Source: Cylindrotheca closterium (Eukaryota; Bacillariophyta; Bacillariophyceae; Bacillariales; Bacillariaceae). Taken from it: a stretch of 12,863 bases of DNA. The stretch spans positions 1 to 12,863 of the forward strand of contig CAKOGP040001908.1 of NCBI GenBank assembly GCA_933822405.4, read 5' to 3'. Shown one piece after another: positions 1-8,770 of this stretch (position 1 is the stretch's first letter; each line of letters starts with the position of its first letter). A program made the position numbers and the translations under genes. The notes beneath the pieces are model-generated. The model worked only from the letters and a program-made list of their open reading frames with translations. It had not been told where the DNA came from and ran no database searches.

Positions 1-906
1 ATCTCGCTGAGCATAATCCACGTGCTCCACAGCGTATGCAGTAACAAAATGATCAAGTACCGGCTGGTATCGTGCACGATCACAGTTGTGCAATAACCCA
101 GCAGCACAGAACAACTTTACAAACTCTCCCTGAAATGTTTCGTGAAGTACTTTGACTTCTGCGGCAACTCGCTTCTTTTCTCTATCCAACAAGCCATTAG
201 TCGGATGATTGTTTTTAATTTCATGATATGCGGTAAGTCTTTGAGGCAAACACATCCAGCCACAAATCACCCATGAAATATAATACTGTAGTTGCGCATT
301 CTTCAAATTGTTTATGGTCCTCAATCACCGTGTCATTTCCTTTCTGACGACAATTAACCCACTTCTGTAGTGCTTCCCACAATGTAATGGGTTCCCATCA
401 CTGGTCGTCATGAATTTATTGATGCGTCTCAATAATTCAATAGGATCACCATCAATTTTCTCATTGTGATCAACCTCCTGTAGAATCTTGTTCTTCATTT
501 TACTGGTAACAAATGACTCCATAATCAGCAAATGGACATGCCACTTCGCTTTGCTCCAGTATCGCTTTTGTCAATGGTATTTGTCACTCTCCGTTTTCTA
601 TTCTTCTTTCTTTGCCTCTTTCTCAATTTTGTCTTCTTGACCAGTTAAATCCAATTTAGGTTTCAAACCATCCCAGTCTGGCTCATTCAATTCTTTGATG
701 GAAGATATCATAATCTGAGGATTCTTGTTACATTGGCATAAGTAAAATCTGGGTCGCTCAGATGATACTTGGGCGATATTTTTTCGTTCTTTTTTGTATT
801 CTGTGAATTGCCACTTGTCTGGCGATTTCCATCTAATCGATTGCCGCCATAAACTCCCCTTGTTCTGGTTGTGGCGTGTCATTGTCTCTTTTATAAACTT
901 TCTCAC
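1..906 (-). pseudogene. Decayed Copia-type gag, 5' part, runs off the left edge
   Basis: This looks like the gag (capsid-like) region of a Ty1/Copia element of the kind common in diatoms. The N-terminal piece (598-906) contains RPRFYLCQCNKNPQ and IKELNEPDWDGLKP. After a break near 540-600 a second piece (325-531) reads KMKNKILQEVDHNEKIDGDPIELLRRI, which matches the usual gag pattern of a charged helix followed by a 'DPIxLLxxI' helix. A frameshift near 380 moves the reading to LWEALQKWVNCRQKG, and another near 225-240 moves it to a helix-rich stretch ending in DRARYQPVLDHFVTAYAVEH, near the left edge. The C-terminal zinc knuckle, protease, integrase and RT would lie outside the window. The family call is by eye. 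The relation to the LTR at 1241-1511 is inferred from orientation and spacing. Confidence 0.6.
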
Positions 907-1019
907 TATCGATTGAGTGTCAGATGGACTTGCTCGTCAGACCTGAATGGGAGCCTCAACGCCCTGTCTCTTTCAATGAGCAGTCCCTGAGATCGAATCT
1001 ACGTCAGCTATGGTCTGCA

Positions 1020-1030
1020 TTTGGGCACCA
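1020..1030 (-). promoter_or_regulatory. Candidate primer-binding site, copy 1
   Basis: On the minus strand this reads TGGTGCCCAAA. It begins with TGG, as sites complementary to a tRNA 3' CCA end do, and lies downstream of the LTR in element orientation. The complementary tRNA was not identified, so this is only a candidate. Confidence 0.25.
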
Positions 1031-1166
1031 GCGACTTTGGGCCTTAGTCTCTGGAATAAGCAGTAGTCTTATTCAATCAAAGGTCTTATTTTAATGGGAG
1101 CCTCAACGTTCTGTCTGTTTCAATGAGCAGTCCCTGAGATCAAATCTACTTCGGCTTTGGTCTGCC

Positions 1167-1177
1167 TTTGGGCACCA
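1167..1177 (-). promoter_or_regulatory. Candidate primer-binding site, copy 2
   Basis: An identical TGGTGCCCAAA lies 147 bp from the first, inside the other copy of the tandem duplication. In element orientation this copy is the one closer to the LTR, so it would be the likelier functional site. The LTR 3' end cannot be fixed exactly, so the spacing test is not decisive. Confidence 0.27.
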
Positions 1178-1348
1178 GCGACTCTGGGCCTCAGCCTCTG
1201 GAATAAGCAGTAGTCTTATTCAATCAAAGGTCTTATTTTATTGTCTCCTATACTTGCTTGGACCTCAACGTCCACAATACTATTCTTGCCAGAACCCAAT
1301 TGATAGTGAGACTCTCGATTAAAGTTCAAAATCATCTTATAAATTCTC

Positions 1349-1366
1349 ACTATTCTCATTTTTTAT
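1349..1366 (-). promoter_or_regulatory. LTR core-promoter block
   Basis: On the minus strand this reads ATAAAAAATGAGAATAGT. It matches 17 of 18 bases of the block at 12570-12587 in the other LTR. The TATA-like start and the position 145 bp into the LTR suggest a core promoter. A second TATA-like sequence, TTTATAAG, lies just downstream at 1336-1343. Confidence 0.5.
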
Positions 1367-1381
1367 CACTTTTCTACGTGA

Positions 1382-1451
1382 TGACGCGTTCTGACATACT
1401 GCATTACATATTACGCACGATTGACACTCACGTCATTGCCGCGTCACGTCA
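1382..1451 (-). promoter_or_regulatory. Cluster of CRE/bZIP-like TGACG motifs in the LTR
   Basis: Within 70 bp there are two exact ACGTCA sites (1430-1435 and 1446-1451), a GCGTCA (1441-1446) and a TGACGC (1382-1387). They lie upstream of the promoter block in element orientation. ACGTCA/TGACGT is the core recognised by CRE-type bZIP factors. That any factor binds here is inference. Confidence 0.4.
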
Positions 1452-1511
1452 CATAGACCATTGATCAATAATCAACCAACATGATTGCTCAATATATCAA
1501 TACGTCCAACA

Positions 1512-3343
1512 AAAAACAATCTATCAATCCTTTGGCCACCCTGTCACCGATACCACCACCCCGGTATATCAGGTGACTTGCCTGGAGGATTTGGAGCCTA
1601 AGGATCGACAAATGGAAGAGTTGGAGCAACTATTCGACAAGTGGAACAATCCCCACTGACTACAGCCCAGCGGTTGAGAAATGGAGAAACATTGTCTCCT
1701 GGTTTTGCCCTTTTGGTCAGGAAGGGTGAAGATGGAGAGCCATGTCACATTATGTTCATTTCCAATCCGGTCTTGACCACACCGGATATATTGGAACCCA
1801 ATACGTGTGGAGCTCTGGCTCCCCTTGGGGAAATTGTCGCCAATGATCTTGCGCGCCAGTATATTAGCGATCCCACAAAACAGACCCATTTTCTGTTGGG
1901 ATCAATGTGCAGACATACTTTTGCGTCTCCTTTGACGGGCAATCAAATTGAATTTGCCAAAGCTCTTCTTCCTGTTTTGATGACAGATGGAGATGCAATT
2001 GGTAATAAACTATGCAATTGCGAGGCTTGGAAAATTCTTTTCTTTCCAACCATGTCTGCTTGTCCTGTGGGTTTTGTTTGGCCAGCGAGTGGCGGTTTTG
2101 ATGAGTTTCAGAATAGTATTGTTAATCAGAAAAAGGTATTCTGGGGTCTTCTTCATCTGTTGAAGACACGGAAGCCAATTATTGAATCTTGGTTCACGGC
2201 CATGAAAGATAGTCCTGCAAGTTTTGCTGTCCTGTTGTGGACGCTATGCCGCTCTGGTATTCCTTCCAAAGGAGGATCTTGACGATGATCAAGTCTTGGA
2301 TAAGGCTTTACTCGCCCCATTCCAAGAACAAATGGATCGTTTTCTCAGAAGCCATCTTATGCAGATCATTTATCGCAGTGCCTCTTTGCCAACGTCGCCT
2401 CTTGGATTCAAGATGTGTGCTTGTGTCAAGATGCACAACATGCATGTGTCGGATTCCTTTCCTGAAGCCTTGGGTATAACTTCACCTGCTGAATGTCAAG
2501 CCTTTGTCAACTACCTCTTCCCATATGAAGATGAAGAAAGGTCATGGGATGGCCGTGTATCTAAATGGTACAAGTTGCTGGACTTAGATCCTGGAAGCGA
2601 GGTTCCAGCATTATACTTGCAATATACACTGTGACCACTCCCATCCTCTGCTCAAGATCCAGAAGGATATGTTGCCCAACGGTTGCCATTGCCTAGTACA
2701 ACGCCTGTTGTTCCGCCTGTGGACAATGACATGGCGGAGTTCATTCAGGCAGCCAAGCACCACAAGCCTAGCTCACGTCAAGCAACAGTTTGTGCACCAA
2801 TACCAGCTCCTGGAGATTTGCTCGTACTTACAGAAGATGGCCATTTTGAAGATGGGCACGGAACTAATTTTGAGCCACCTGAAGATCATGCTACGACCCA
2901 GCTGCCAGCGGTGACACCATCTCCTTTGCAAACTCGTCACATGAATGTCAATCATCCAGATTCCAATTGGTTCCAAGATGCCACAGGAGGTAATCCGTTT
3001 GCTGGTGGTATGAACAGGACAAACATACCACTCCAGTCGCCAGCCCAAGGTATGCCTCCTAATGGAATCCACAATTCAACATGAAATTCTCCATTCCAAC
3101 AAGGTCCATGCGTCCAAATTGATCCTACCCCTTGGGGTCCGTCCCCGTTTGCTGGACGTAACACAGGATTGCCTGCGCCTGGGTTGCCAACACCGATGCA
3201 GCATCAACAGATGTTCCCAACATGTACTCTGCTTTGCATCACAAACTATCTTACCCCGCAGGGTACAAAGGTGCAATGTATCCGATGGGATATTATCCGG
3301 CCCATCCCGGATTCACCACATTCAAGCCAAATTTGCGGTCCAA
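1512..3343 (+). pseudogene. Host retroelement, gag-like ORF1, 5' fragment
   Basis: This is the left part of a plus-strand retroelement polyprotein. Its upstream end is cut by the LTR at 1511. Reading starts in one frame (YQVTCLEDLEPKDRQMEELE, stop at 1657-1659), moves to another at about 1641-2280 (VRKGEDGEPCHIMFISNPVL, then WKILFFPTMSACPVGFVWP), and returns to the first near 2250 (LDDDQVLDKALLAPFQEQMD). A TGA at 2632-2634 is read through into a low-complexity Pro/Gly/Gln-rich tail (PTPWGPSPFAGRNTG, MYPMGYYPAHPG), with another TGA at 3082-3084 and a frameshift near 3220. A folded N-terminal domain followed by a disordered Pro-rich tail fits a gag-like protein. The specific family is inferred from the RT further right (11600-12380). 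The frame at 3343 continues exactly at 9742. Confidence 0.6.
3327..3343. repeat. 17-bp flanking direct repeat, left copy (target-site duplication)
   Basis: CCAAATTTGCGGTCCAA is repeated exactly at 9725-9741. In both places it is read as P-N-L-R-S in the host frame. The length fits target-primed non-LTR insertion and is far longer than the 5 bp made by Copia integrases. Confidence 0.85.
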
Positions 3344-3663
3344 TAATAATAACTGAGACATTAATCGTTAGGATGCTACTCTATGGGCATTCCATTGCCG
3401 GTGAAATATTAGGCTGTAAAGGTCAAGTACTGTGGAGCGGTGAGTCAACAACAAGTTTGAACCATGGGAGGCATCTGTACCTAAACAGAAGTTGCTCAAG
3501 TCATGTTGTTAAGAATGACTTCTCCCGCAGCGAGGCGGGGTGAATTTGGGGCGCTTATTGTCCCACGAACGGTGGGAAGCGTTCAGGAGGGGGGAGCAGA
3601 GAAGATAGTCCGGAGGCTATGGCGTTGAGCCCGCAGAGAGCGACGATAGTCCTTGCGCTCCTG
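3344..3663 (-). other. 3' region of the non-LTR element, with (TTA)n-like end
   Basis: This stretch follows the stop codon of the RNase H ORF and holds no convincing gene. On the minus strand its last bases before the 17-bp repeat read GTTATTATTATT, a short TTA run like the simple-repeat tails of some LINEs. The part nearest the stop contains a GC-rich hairpin and two GATAGTCC words (in plus orientation). The innermost part (about 3344-3510) could be unrelated filler, because I could not match it to any element. Confidence 0.45.
3524..3539 (-). other. GC hairpin in the 3' UTR
   Basis: CCCGC (3524-3528) pairs perfectly with GCGGG (3535-3539) around a 6-base loop. It lies about 125 bp after the RNase H stop. 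Many LINEs use a 3' stem-loop for recognition by their RT, so this is a candidate for that role. The stem is short. Confidence 0.35.
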
Positions 3664-5013
3664 TCAAAGTAGCTTCAGCCATTCTTCCTTGTCCACCAGT
3701 GACTTACGGAGGACGCTGTGACGGCATGTCAGCATGCGTCTAATATCCGGAGGTAAATCAGCTGAACCCATATCAAACTGAGAGTGAATCCCCTCGTTGA
3801 CAACACAGTGACGTTCACGGAGCTGAACATTGTCATCCGAATGTTGAACGGCGTTCCGTTGTTCCCACATATAGAACCCAATGGAGATGAGTTGCTGGGA
3901 GAGACGGGAGGCCCACAGAGAAACCGACCGACGACTGTGAATCTCGTCAAAATAATTTTGTTGCAGAGACAGCCACAAGGAGGCTAGTCTGCCTTCCAAA
4001 AGTCCCTGACACCCAATAGCTTCCTGTGCCAGAAAGGCCGGGCGAATGGTCCGAGAGATCAAACGAGAGGTGGGACGTGATGAATCGCGAACACCCTGAA
4101 GCAGAAGGAGTATCGCATGTTTGATGGCGGGGGAGGTAAGATGTATATCCATCCAGAGCGAGAGAGCGGTCACCCTCCGATCCCATTCGTCCCTAGCCGA
4201 GGCTGCTGGGCAACGGGGAACATGCAAGTGATCTTCAAACTCGCCGCACCGAGGGCACGCAGCGGACGATTCGAGGCCCCAATACACTTTGAACTTCCCC
4301 GTGCCGCACATGCCCACCCAATGTTTTGTAATCCAGCGCTGGAGACCGGCAGGTAGTGACCGCATGGCGCGACCCAGTGTCTCCCAGTCAATAAGGTTTT
4401 CAGACTCCTCAGAGATCACATTACGGTTCCTCCATTGTTGCCGCAGGCGGGGGAGTGTCACGCACTCCTGAATGAAGTGGTCACTCAGCCGAGACTGCTT
4501 TGTGTCAGCCACAAAAAGAGCTGCCAGTTCCGTGAAGAACCGAGGGTTGGGGGGGATAAGTTGGTGGGCCGCCTCTAGTTCCTTGCGGAAATCCACTGCC
4601 ATGCCATCCACCTCCAGGTTTTTCTTTTCCCACCAAGTGAGTTCATCAAATAAGTTGGACTTGTCCAAATGTCCGTAGACATGCCGTGGAGACCAAGACA
4701 CCAGAGACCGAGAGATGGCTTCCCGGATGGAAGAGATCAGGTCAAATTGTGCATCAGTGGGTGAAAGGGGTCGATCTTCAAAGGCCATTTCAATGGCCGA
4801 AAGGCCGTCGCAGGCGATCTTGACACCCGGCCGCTGGCTAAGGGCTGGGAACCATTGTTGGAGGAGCCAGTCAACCGCCATAATCCCAGCCAGAAGGCCA
4901 ATCAACTCGCCCCGATGGGCACTCTGATCCTGAGGTAGGCCTGGAGTTTGACAACGGATGACAATGCGAGCAGTTCCCGCTCTGGGAAGGAGCTGAACAG
5001 CAGCAGTTCCCAC
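3664..5013 (-). pseudogene. Non-LTR element RNase H and C-terminal Cys/His domain
   Basis: This is the longest undamaged frame in the window (449 codons; the Met at 5013 is probably not a real start). It is the C-terminal part of the non-LTR polyprotein. An RNase H fold is indicated by QSAHRGELIGLLAGIMAVDW (Glu36), VKIACDGLSAIEMAF (Asp69), HVYGHLDKS (His115) and LEVDGMA (Asp136). Three acidic residues plus the His are therefore present. The expected first strand with its catalytic Asp (an '(S/T)DGS'-like motif) is missing: the N-terminal edge runs into a telomere-like repeat. Further on, CPRCGEFEDHLHVPRC (Cys253, Cys256, His262/264, Cys268) resembles the zinc-binding zf-RVT motif seen after RNase H in many non-LTR elements. 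RNase H would degrade the RNA strand during reverse transcription. The frame ends EEWLKLL and is followed by the 3' UTR. Confidence 0.72.
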
Positions 5014-5025
5014 CCTAACCCTAAC
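5013..5025 (-). repeat. Interstitial telomere-like repeat
   Basis: Minus strand GTTAGGGTTAGGG is two TTAGGG units plus one base, followed by TGGG. It lies exactly where the upstream frame (ending around ALIQGRLRI) gives way to the RNase H frame. TTAGGG is the telomere repeat reported for diatoms and many other eukaryotes. Thirteen bases could arise by chance, but the position at a frame junction is notable. Confidence 0.6.
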
Positions 5026-5390
5026 TGTATTCTGAGGCGGCCCTGGATCAGGGCATTGGCCAAGGCGGCCTCATCACCATGTACCTCAATTTCATCATGG
5101 ACCCACCCATAGTAGTCTGTGCAGAGGTCAACAGAGGTTTGCCAGGCGGTGAGGATGGAGGGGGTCGGGTCAGAGGGAGGCAAGGTTGGGAGACCTGTAC
5201 CAGTGAGGAGCACCCAGTCGCTACGGGAGAGGGGCCTCACTGTGGTACGCAGGACGTCAGAAGGCAAAGGGCAAGTCCACCAAGAACTTGGTCGTTGTAG
5301 GCTATCTGTCCCACTGTGACTGCCAGATGGAGCATAGCGCCGAGAAGTTGTAGAGGAACCTACCAGAGCAAGATGGGTCCATGCAGCCCT
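5026..5390 (-). pseudogene. Non-LTR polyprotein linker between RT and RNase H
   Basis: This continues the same polyprotein in a different frame. Recognisable residues are LPSDVLRTTVRPLSRSDWVL, PTPSILTAWQTSVDLC, and DEIEVHGDEAALANALIQGR just before the RNase H. In related diatom elements the RNase H is preceded by a similar 'HGDEAALADAL' helix. Frameshifts lie on both sides, near 5390 (from the RT frame) and near 5025 (into RNase H). It has no catalytic motif of its own. Confidence 0.5.
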
Positions 5391-6498
5391 GAAACAACCC
5401 AACAGTCGGCGACCAGAGCCAGTTCCAAGACTCAAAGTGGTCGTGCCAATGTCCCAGGGGTTGGAGCAGAGGGTGGTGCTGACCATGTGAAGGCAAGAGC
5501 GCGCGGGACAGTGTTCGTTGCCAGAGTTCCCAATATGGACGCCCGGGTCGTACCGTTTGAGGCCAGTTATATGGAGTCCAATAAGTGTCGTCGCGGAAAC
5601 CGTTCCAGATGCATTGCCGGATATAGCGGCCATCAGCCGTAGTGATATCTGATACTGTGGCTACTTGCAGGAACATCCGGCACCAGTTAAGCCAGAGAAG
5701 GTCGTCCTGATCAACCTCAAGATCCATGAACAAGTCAATCAGGAGGGCGTCATGATGACACCTTAAAGATAGGGCCGGAGAGTCAAAGGCCATGTACATA
5801 TCCAGAGATTCAAGTTCCTTCCATACCCGTTTAAGCCAGGTATCAGAAGCAAGAATGGATGTATTCTGGTAATCTTGCTGTAGAAGACCAAAGGAGGTAC
5901 CGGTTTCCAGTTGGTGAGCCTGGAGATTGGCGTCCATGTAGGCTCCAGTCTTTGTACCCCCCGACATATGGCGCAGGATCATCTCCAAGTGTTTGTACAC
6001 TTGCTTGCCAAAGGGGTGAGGAACACCAAGGCCTTGATAATCCACCGGGGCAAAAACCACCAAACGGGGAAAGTTGCGGCAAACACCTGACCTAGGTAAG
6101 CACACCTGGAGAACTGGTGACATGATGTCCCGCCATTGTTGAGCGTTGAGGGTAGTGAGTGCCATAGGATATTCAAGCTTCTTAGGATTGTGGTCCAGAT
6201 AAAGGGTAACACGTCGTACTTTGTGTAGCAGGTGAGGCCGAAGCTGTTCGGCCCACTCTTTAGCTTTAGAGACCAACTGTGCCTCCTGTGCGTTGTGATT
6301 TTCCAGTGACAACAACATCACCCCCAGAGTACGTTTGGAATGACCTGGTTCAAGGCGGCGAAGGGGTTCAATGTCACCGTATAACCCCGGTATCTTAAGG
6401 TTGAATTCCAGTACCGCGGAGCATTTCCTACGGAATCTCCACTGACCATTGCGAGCATCCCATTCAAAGTCAATAAGCCACCGGATTGATTGCACCAC
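5302..6498 (-). pseudogene. Non-LTR RT, thumb and C-terminal extension
   Basis: About 398 codons are open. The frame starts at RWLIDFEWDARNGQW, which follows the RT palm, and includes SKRTLGVMLLSLENHNAQEA, VTLYLDHNPKKLEYPMALTT, LNAQQWRDIMSPVLQVCLPR, VVFAPVDYQGLGVPHPF and LWLNWCRMFLQVATVSDIT. This order of blocks is characteristic of a multi-copy diatom non-LTR-type RT family, as I recognise it. A small deletion near 6485 separates it from the palm. The true homology fades after about 5390, where the reading moves to another frame. The last residues before the stop at 5302 are probably out of frame. Confidence 0.65.
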
Positions 6499-7333
6499 CT
6501 GTTGCCCGAATTACCCCCGACCACAAGGTGGCAGCAGCCTGGACTGAGGCGCAAATATCCTCCCCAGAGTGATGGACCGTGCCACCTGCTTCAATCACGT
6601 CCGTATCGTCAACAAAACAGAAACATTGGGCTGTCACTAGTTGTGACTCTAACGCCGAAAGACACTCAAATCCATAGCCCATTGCTTCCATCATTGTGAT
6701 TAACACTGAGCTCACCGAGATCTAAATGGGGGGTCCGGCACCATTCCCTTGCCCACAACCTTGGAGTGGCACCGCTGACGGAGGGCAAAAGCTTCTCTTG
6801 GAGTCACCAAAACCTGTGCAAACATGGTGGGTAGCGGAGGAGAGCATGTTGAACATCGATGATAGGACACGCCATGTCAAGCCAAACCGCAACATTGTGA
6901 CGATGGCCACCCAGTGGACAACATGGTCAAAGCAGGACTTGGCATCATTCGAGATCCACCCCGCTTCGCGGCGTTGAAATATCAGTAGATCCCACACTAA
7001 TCGTTTAGACAAGGCCAGGTCAATTGCTTGATGACTTTTGCGTGAGCCGCATTGCCCGTCGGGTATCAAGGAGTGCGCTTTGGCAAATTGCATGGCTGCA
7101 CGGCCCGCCTTCTTATTGTTTGCCTGGGCCTCGGAATTCATCAGCTGGATGGTGCGCATTTTAGATAGGCGGAAGTCTCCTGGCTTCTTTTCAATGGCAA
7201 AGTTCATCAGATTTTGCCATTGAAGAGGAACAAACCCTGTGGTGAGAAGAATGTTCCGGAAGAGGGCATCACAGTACGCTATAGATGGAGACTGGATAGC
7301 CGCCTTAAAGTGTCCTTTATGTAGTCCATGAGA
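6470..7333 (-). pseudogene. Non-LTR reverse transcriptase, fingers and palm
   Basis: This is the RT catalytic core, read in one frame with one internal stop. The N-terminal edge is HKGHFKAAIQSPSIAYCDAL, then LQWQNLMNFAIEKKPGDFRL (RT fingers). Motif A is WISNDAKSCFDHVVHW, with the catalytic Asp at 6944-6946. Motif B is QGCGQGNGAGPPI, followed by a TAG at about 6722 where a Trp (TGG) is expected. Motif C is FCFVDDTDVIEAGG, with FVDD at 6605-6616 in place of the usual Y/F-A-D-D. The palm ends in ATGGAINP, where a small deletion shifts the frame. Everything upstream of the 'GLHxGHF' block (an endonuclease and N-terminal region in a complete element) is missing: the sequence passes straight into Copia pre-integrase code at about 7334. 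Confidence 0.78.
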
Positions 7334-8770
7334 TCAGATCGCATACTTCAGACTTTTGGTGCTTGGAGCATTGAGTATGTGCATTGCACTTCTCGCTTCC
7401 ATCACAGCCTTGACTTGTCTTGGAGTGAATCCTTCCTTGTTCTTTCGAACGGTTGCCATCTTGGAGGTCATCTCAAGTCCAGCATATCCATTCTGTTTGT
7501 TTGAAGAAAGTTTGAAATGGGGTTGATTATTTAAGTTGCTAAACTGGCGACGGTACATCGAACTTGTCTCTCTGGCACCTGGTTTGACAGTCGCTCCAAG
7601 TTGCTCCAACACATACACACCCTTACGATTCACAAATCGCATCTTTCCATTTCCATCACAATGCACAATAAAAGCATTGTCAGCATCAGTATCCATAGTA
7701 ATGCGTTATCCCGCAGCAATCATCTCGCGCATAGCAAGTACATTGGCAACTCCATCTTCATCATGATAAACTGGAGGGGGAAATCTTCCTAGAAAACCTT
7801 CTTTCTCGAGAACTCTGCTGCCCACGTTAGTGTGCATGTCAAGTTCTTTCTCAGAATGACGGAGTCCATGCATAAGCTCACCATTACAAATGGTGGTGTT
7901 TGTACAACCACTGTCCATGATGACATGATCGTACAGCCCAAATGGATCTCTTTCCTTTCTGCGGCTTTGAATAAACTGCAGACCTCGATCTGCTTCAGTA
8001 GCAAGATCAGGCAATTCTTCATCTTCACTAGCATAGTGCCAGTCAGCTTGAAGTTTGACTTTTGTTGTACCAGCAGGACATGGAATAAGATAGACATCAT
8101 TGCCATTCTCATCTTTTCCCTTGATAGCATTGTGAAAGACATTTGACGTATCAAAATATCCAGTTTTCACAATCTGCGGAGTTTGAGCTTGAGTTGCATC
8201 GAATCCTTGGCGCACTTGAGCACCACTGAATCCTTGATGGCCGAGTTGCATTCCACTGAACGCAATCTCACAGTTAGCATTCATAGAATAAGGGACAGTA
8301 ACAGTGCCGCCAGCTTGAGTTGGAATCTGCATGAGCTGCATTCCAGAAGGAACTTGCATCATTTGATTACCTGTAGTACCAGCAAGTCGCAAAGGTGTGT
8401 TAACGCTTCCCGCAACACTTGATGCTCCACTTGTGGATGATGAAGCTCCAGGAACTATAGCTGGAGCAGTAGCTGGGACAGTTGCTCCAATCTGATTAAG
8501 ATTGAGCTTCTTCCCATAGTCGACATATTGATCCTGATTCTTCCATTGGATCTTTGGTAACAGTCTGTCTGGGCATTTTGGAGACATATGGTCTTTGTTG
8601 CCACACTCACATAACATGCTGCCTTTGTTCCATCCTTCGGTTTCCCCTTTCCTTTTCCTTTACCTTTACCTTTATTAGGTTGGTCCTTTCCTTGGTAGAG
8701 GTTCACTCCCGGATTTTTACTCACTTCCATGTGAATCTTCAACATATCTTGGGCTTTGATTCAACCTCTA
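7334..8770 (-). pseudogene. Copia gag C-terminus, protease and pre-integrase fragment
   Basis: Domains run in the standard Copia order. A lysine/glycine-rich basic stretch near 8650-8690 is followed by a zinc knuckle, where CECGNKDHMSPKC is out of frame with the upstream CY by a 2-bp insertion near 8610. Without it the pattern would be CX2CX4HX4C. After it comes a QWKNQDQYVDYGKK helix, a Thr/Ala/Gln-rich linker, and the aspartic protease active site IMDSGCTN (Asp at about 7913-7915). Next are FLGRFPPPVYHDEDGVANVL and, after a stop at 7706-7708 (probably Tyr to stop), MDTDADNAFIVHCDGNGKMR, which resembles the GAG_pre-integrase start. The last clear residues are ARSAMHILNAPSTKSLKYAI, then TGA at 7334-7336. 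Integrase, RT and RNase H of this Copia are absent. Confidence 0.75.
8643..8680 (-). repeat. Low-complexity KG repeat in gag
   Basis: A run of pyrimidine-rich CCTTTx units on the plus strand encodes KGKGKGKGKGK on the minus strand. It sits just before the zinc knuckle, where Copia gags often carry a basic tract. Slippage in it could have contributed to the frame changes nearby. Confidence 0.7.

Larger units (their letters stand above)
947..1240 (-). repeat. 147-bp tandem duplication in the Copia leader
   Basis: Two head-to-tail copies lie at 947-1093 and 1094-1240, with a period of exactly 147 bp. Both copies start ATGGGAGCCTCAACG and end CAAAGGTCTTATTTTA, and differ at scattered single bases. 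They lie between the LTR and the gag start of the minus-strand Copia element, where the primer-binding site and packaging leader are expected. No ORF runs through both copies. The differences between copies show the duplication is not a recent assembly artefact. Confidence 0.93.
1241..1511 (-). mobile_element. Copia-like LTR (5' LTR of the minus-strand element)
   Basis: Read on the minus strand the LTR starts at 1511 with TGTTGGACGTATTGATA, the usual TGTT start of Copia LTRs. Beyond that edge the plus-strand host coding frame begins at once, so 1511/1512 is a credible insertion boundary. Inside are a run of TGACG-type motifs, an A/T-rich promoter block (1349-1366) and a TATA-like TTTATAAG. 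The start is supported by similarity to the plus-strand LTR at 12396. The 3' end is uncertain: it could be near 1241 or lie inside the tandem duplication. The partner LTR and target duplication are outside the window. Confidence 0.6.

Noticed and set aside
947..1240. A CRISPR array or satellite
   Set aside because: There are only two long direct copies with no spacers, located in an LTR leader.
947..1240. Nucleosome-related meaning of the 147-bp period
   Set aside because: The match to nucleosome core length is probably coincidence with only two units.
1512..3343. Spliceosomal introns as the cause of the frame changes
   Set aside because: The frames overlap and the protein similarity appears continuous across each change, so small indels explain them better than introns; several simple nonsense codons are also present.
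3169..3543. Plus-strand open frame of 124 codons
   Set aside because: It overlaps the Pro-rich gag tail in another frame, crosses the insertion boundary at 3343, and has no motif.
5013..5025. A chromosome end or subtelomere
   Set aside because: Only two repeat units are present, inside an element with coding sequence on both sides.
4117..5319. Several plus-strand open frames opposite the RNase H
   Set aside because: They are antisense shadows of a clear coding frame in GC-rich sequence.
8183..8422. Plus-strand open frame opposite the Copia gag
   Set aside because: It is antisense to the zinc-knuckle/protease frame and has no recognisable content.
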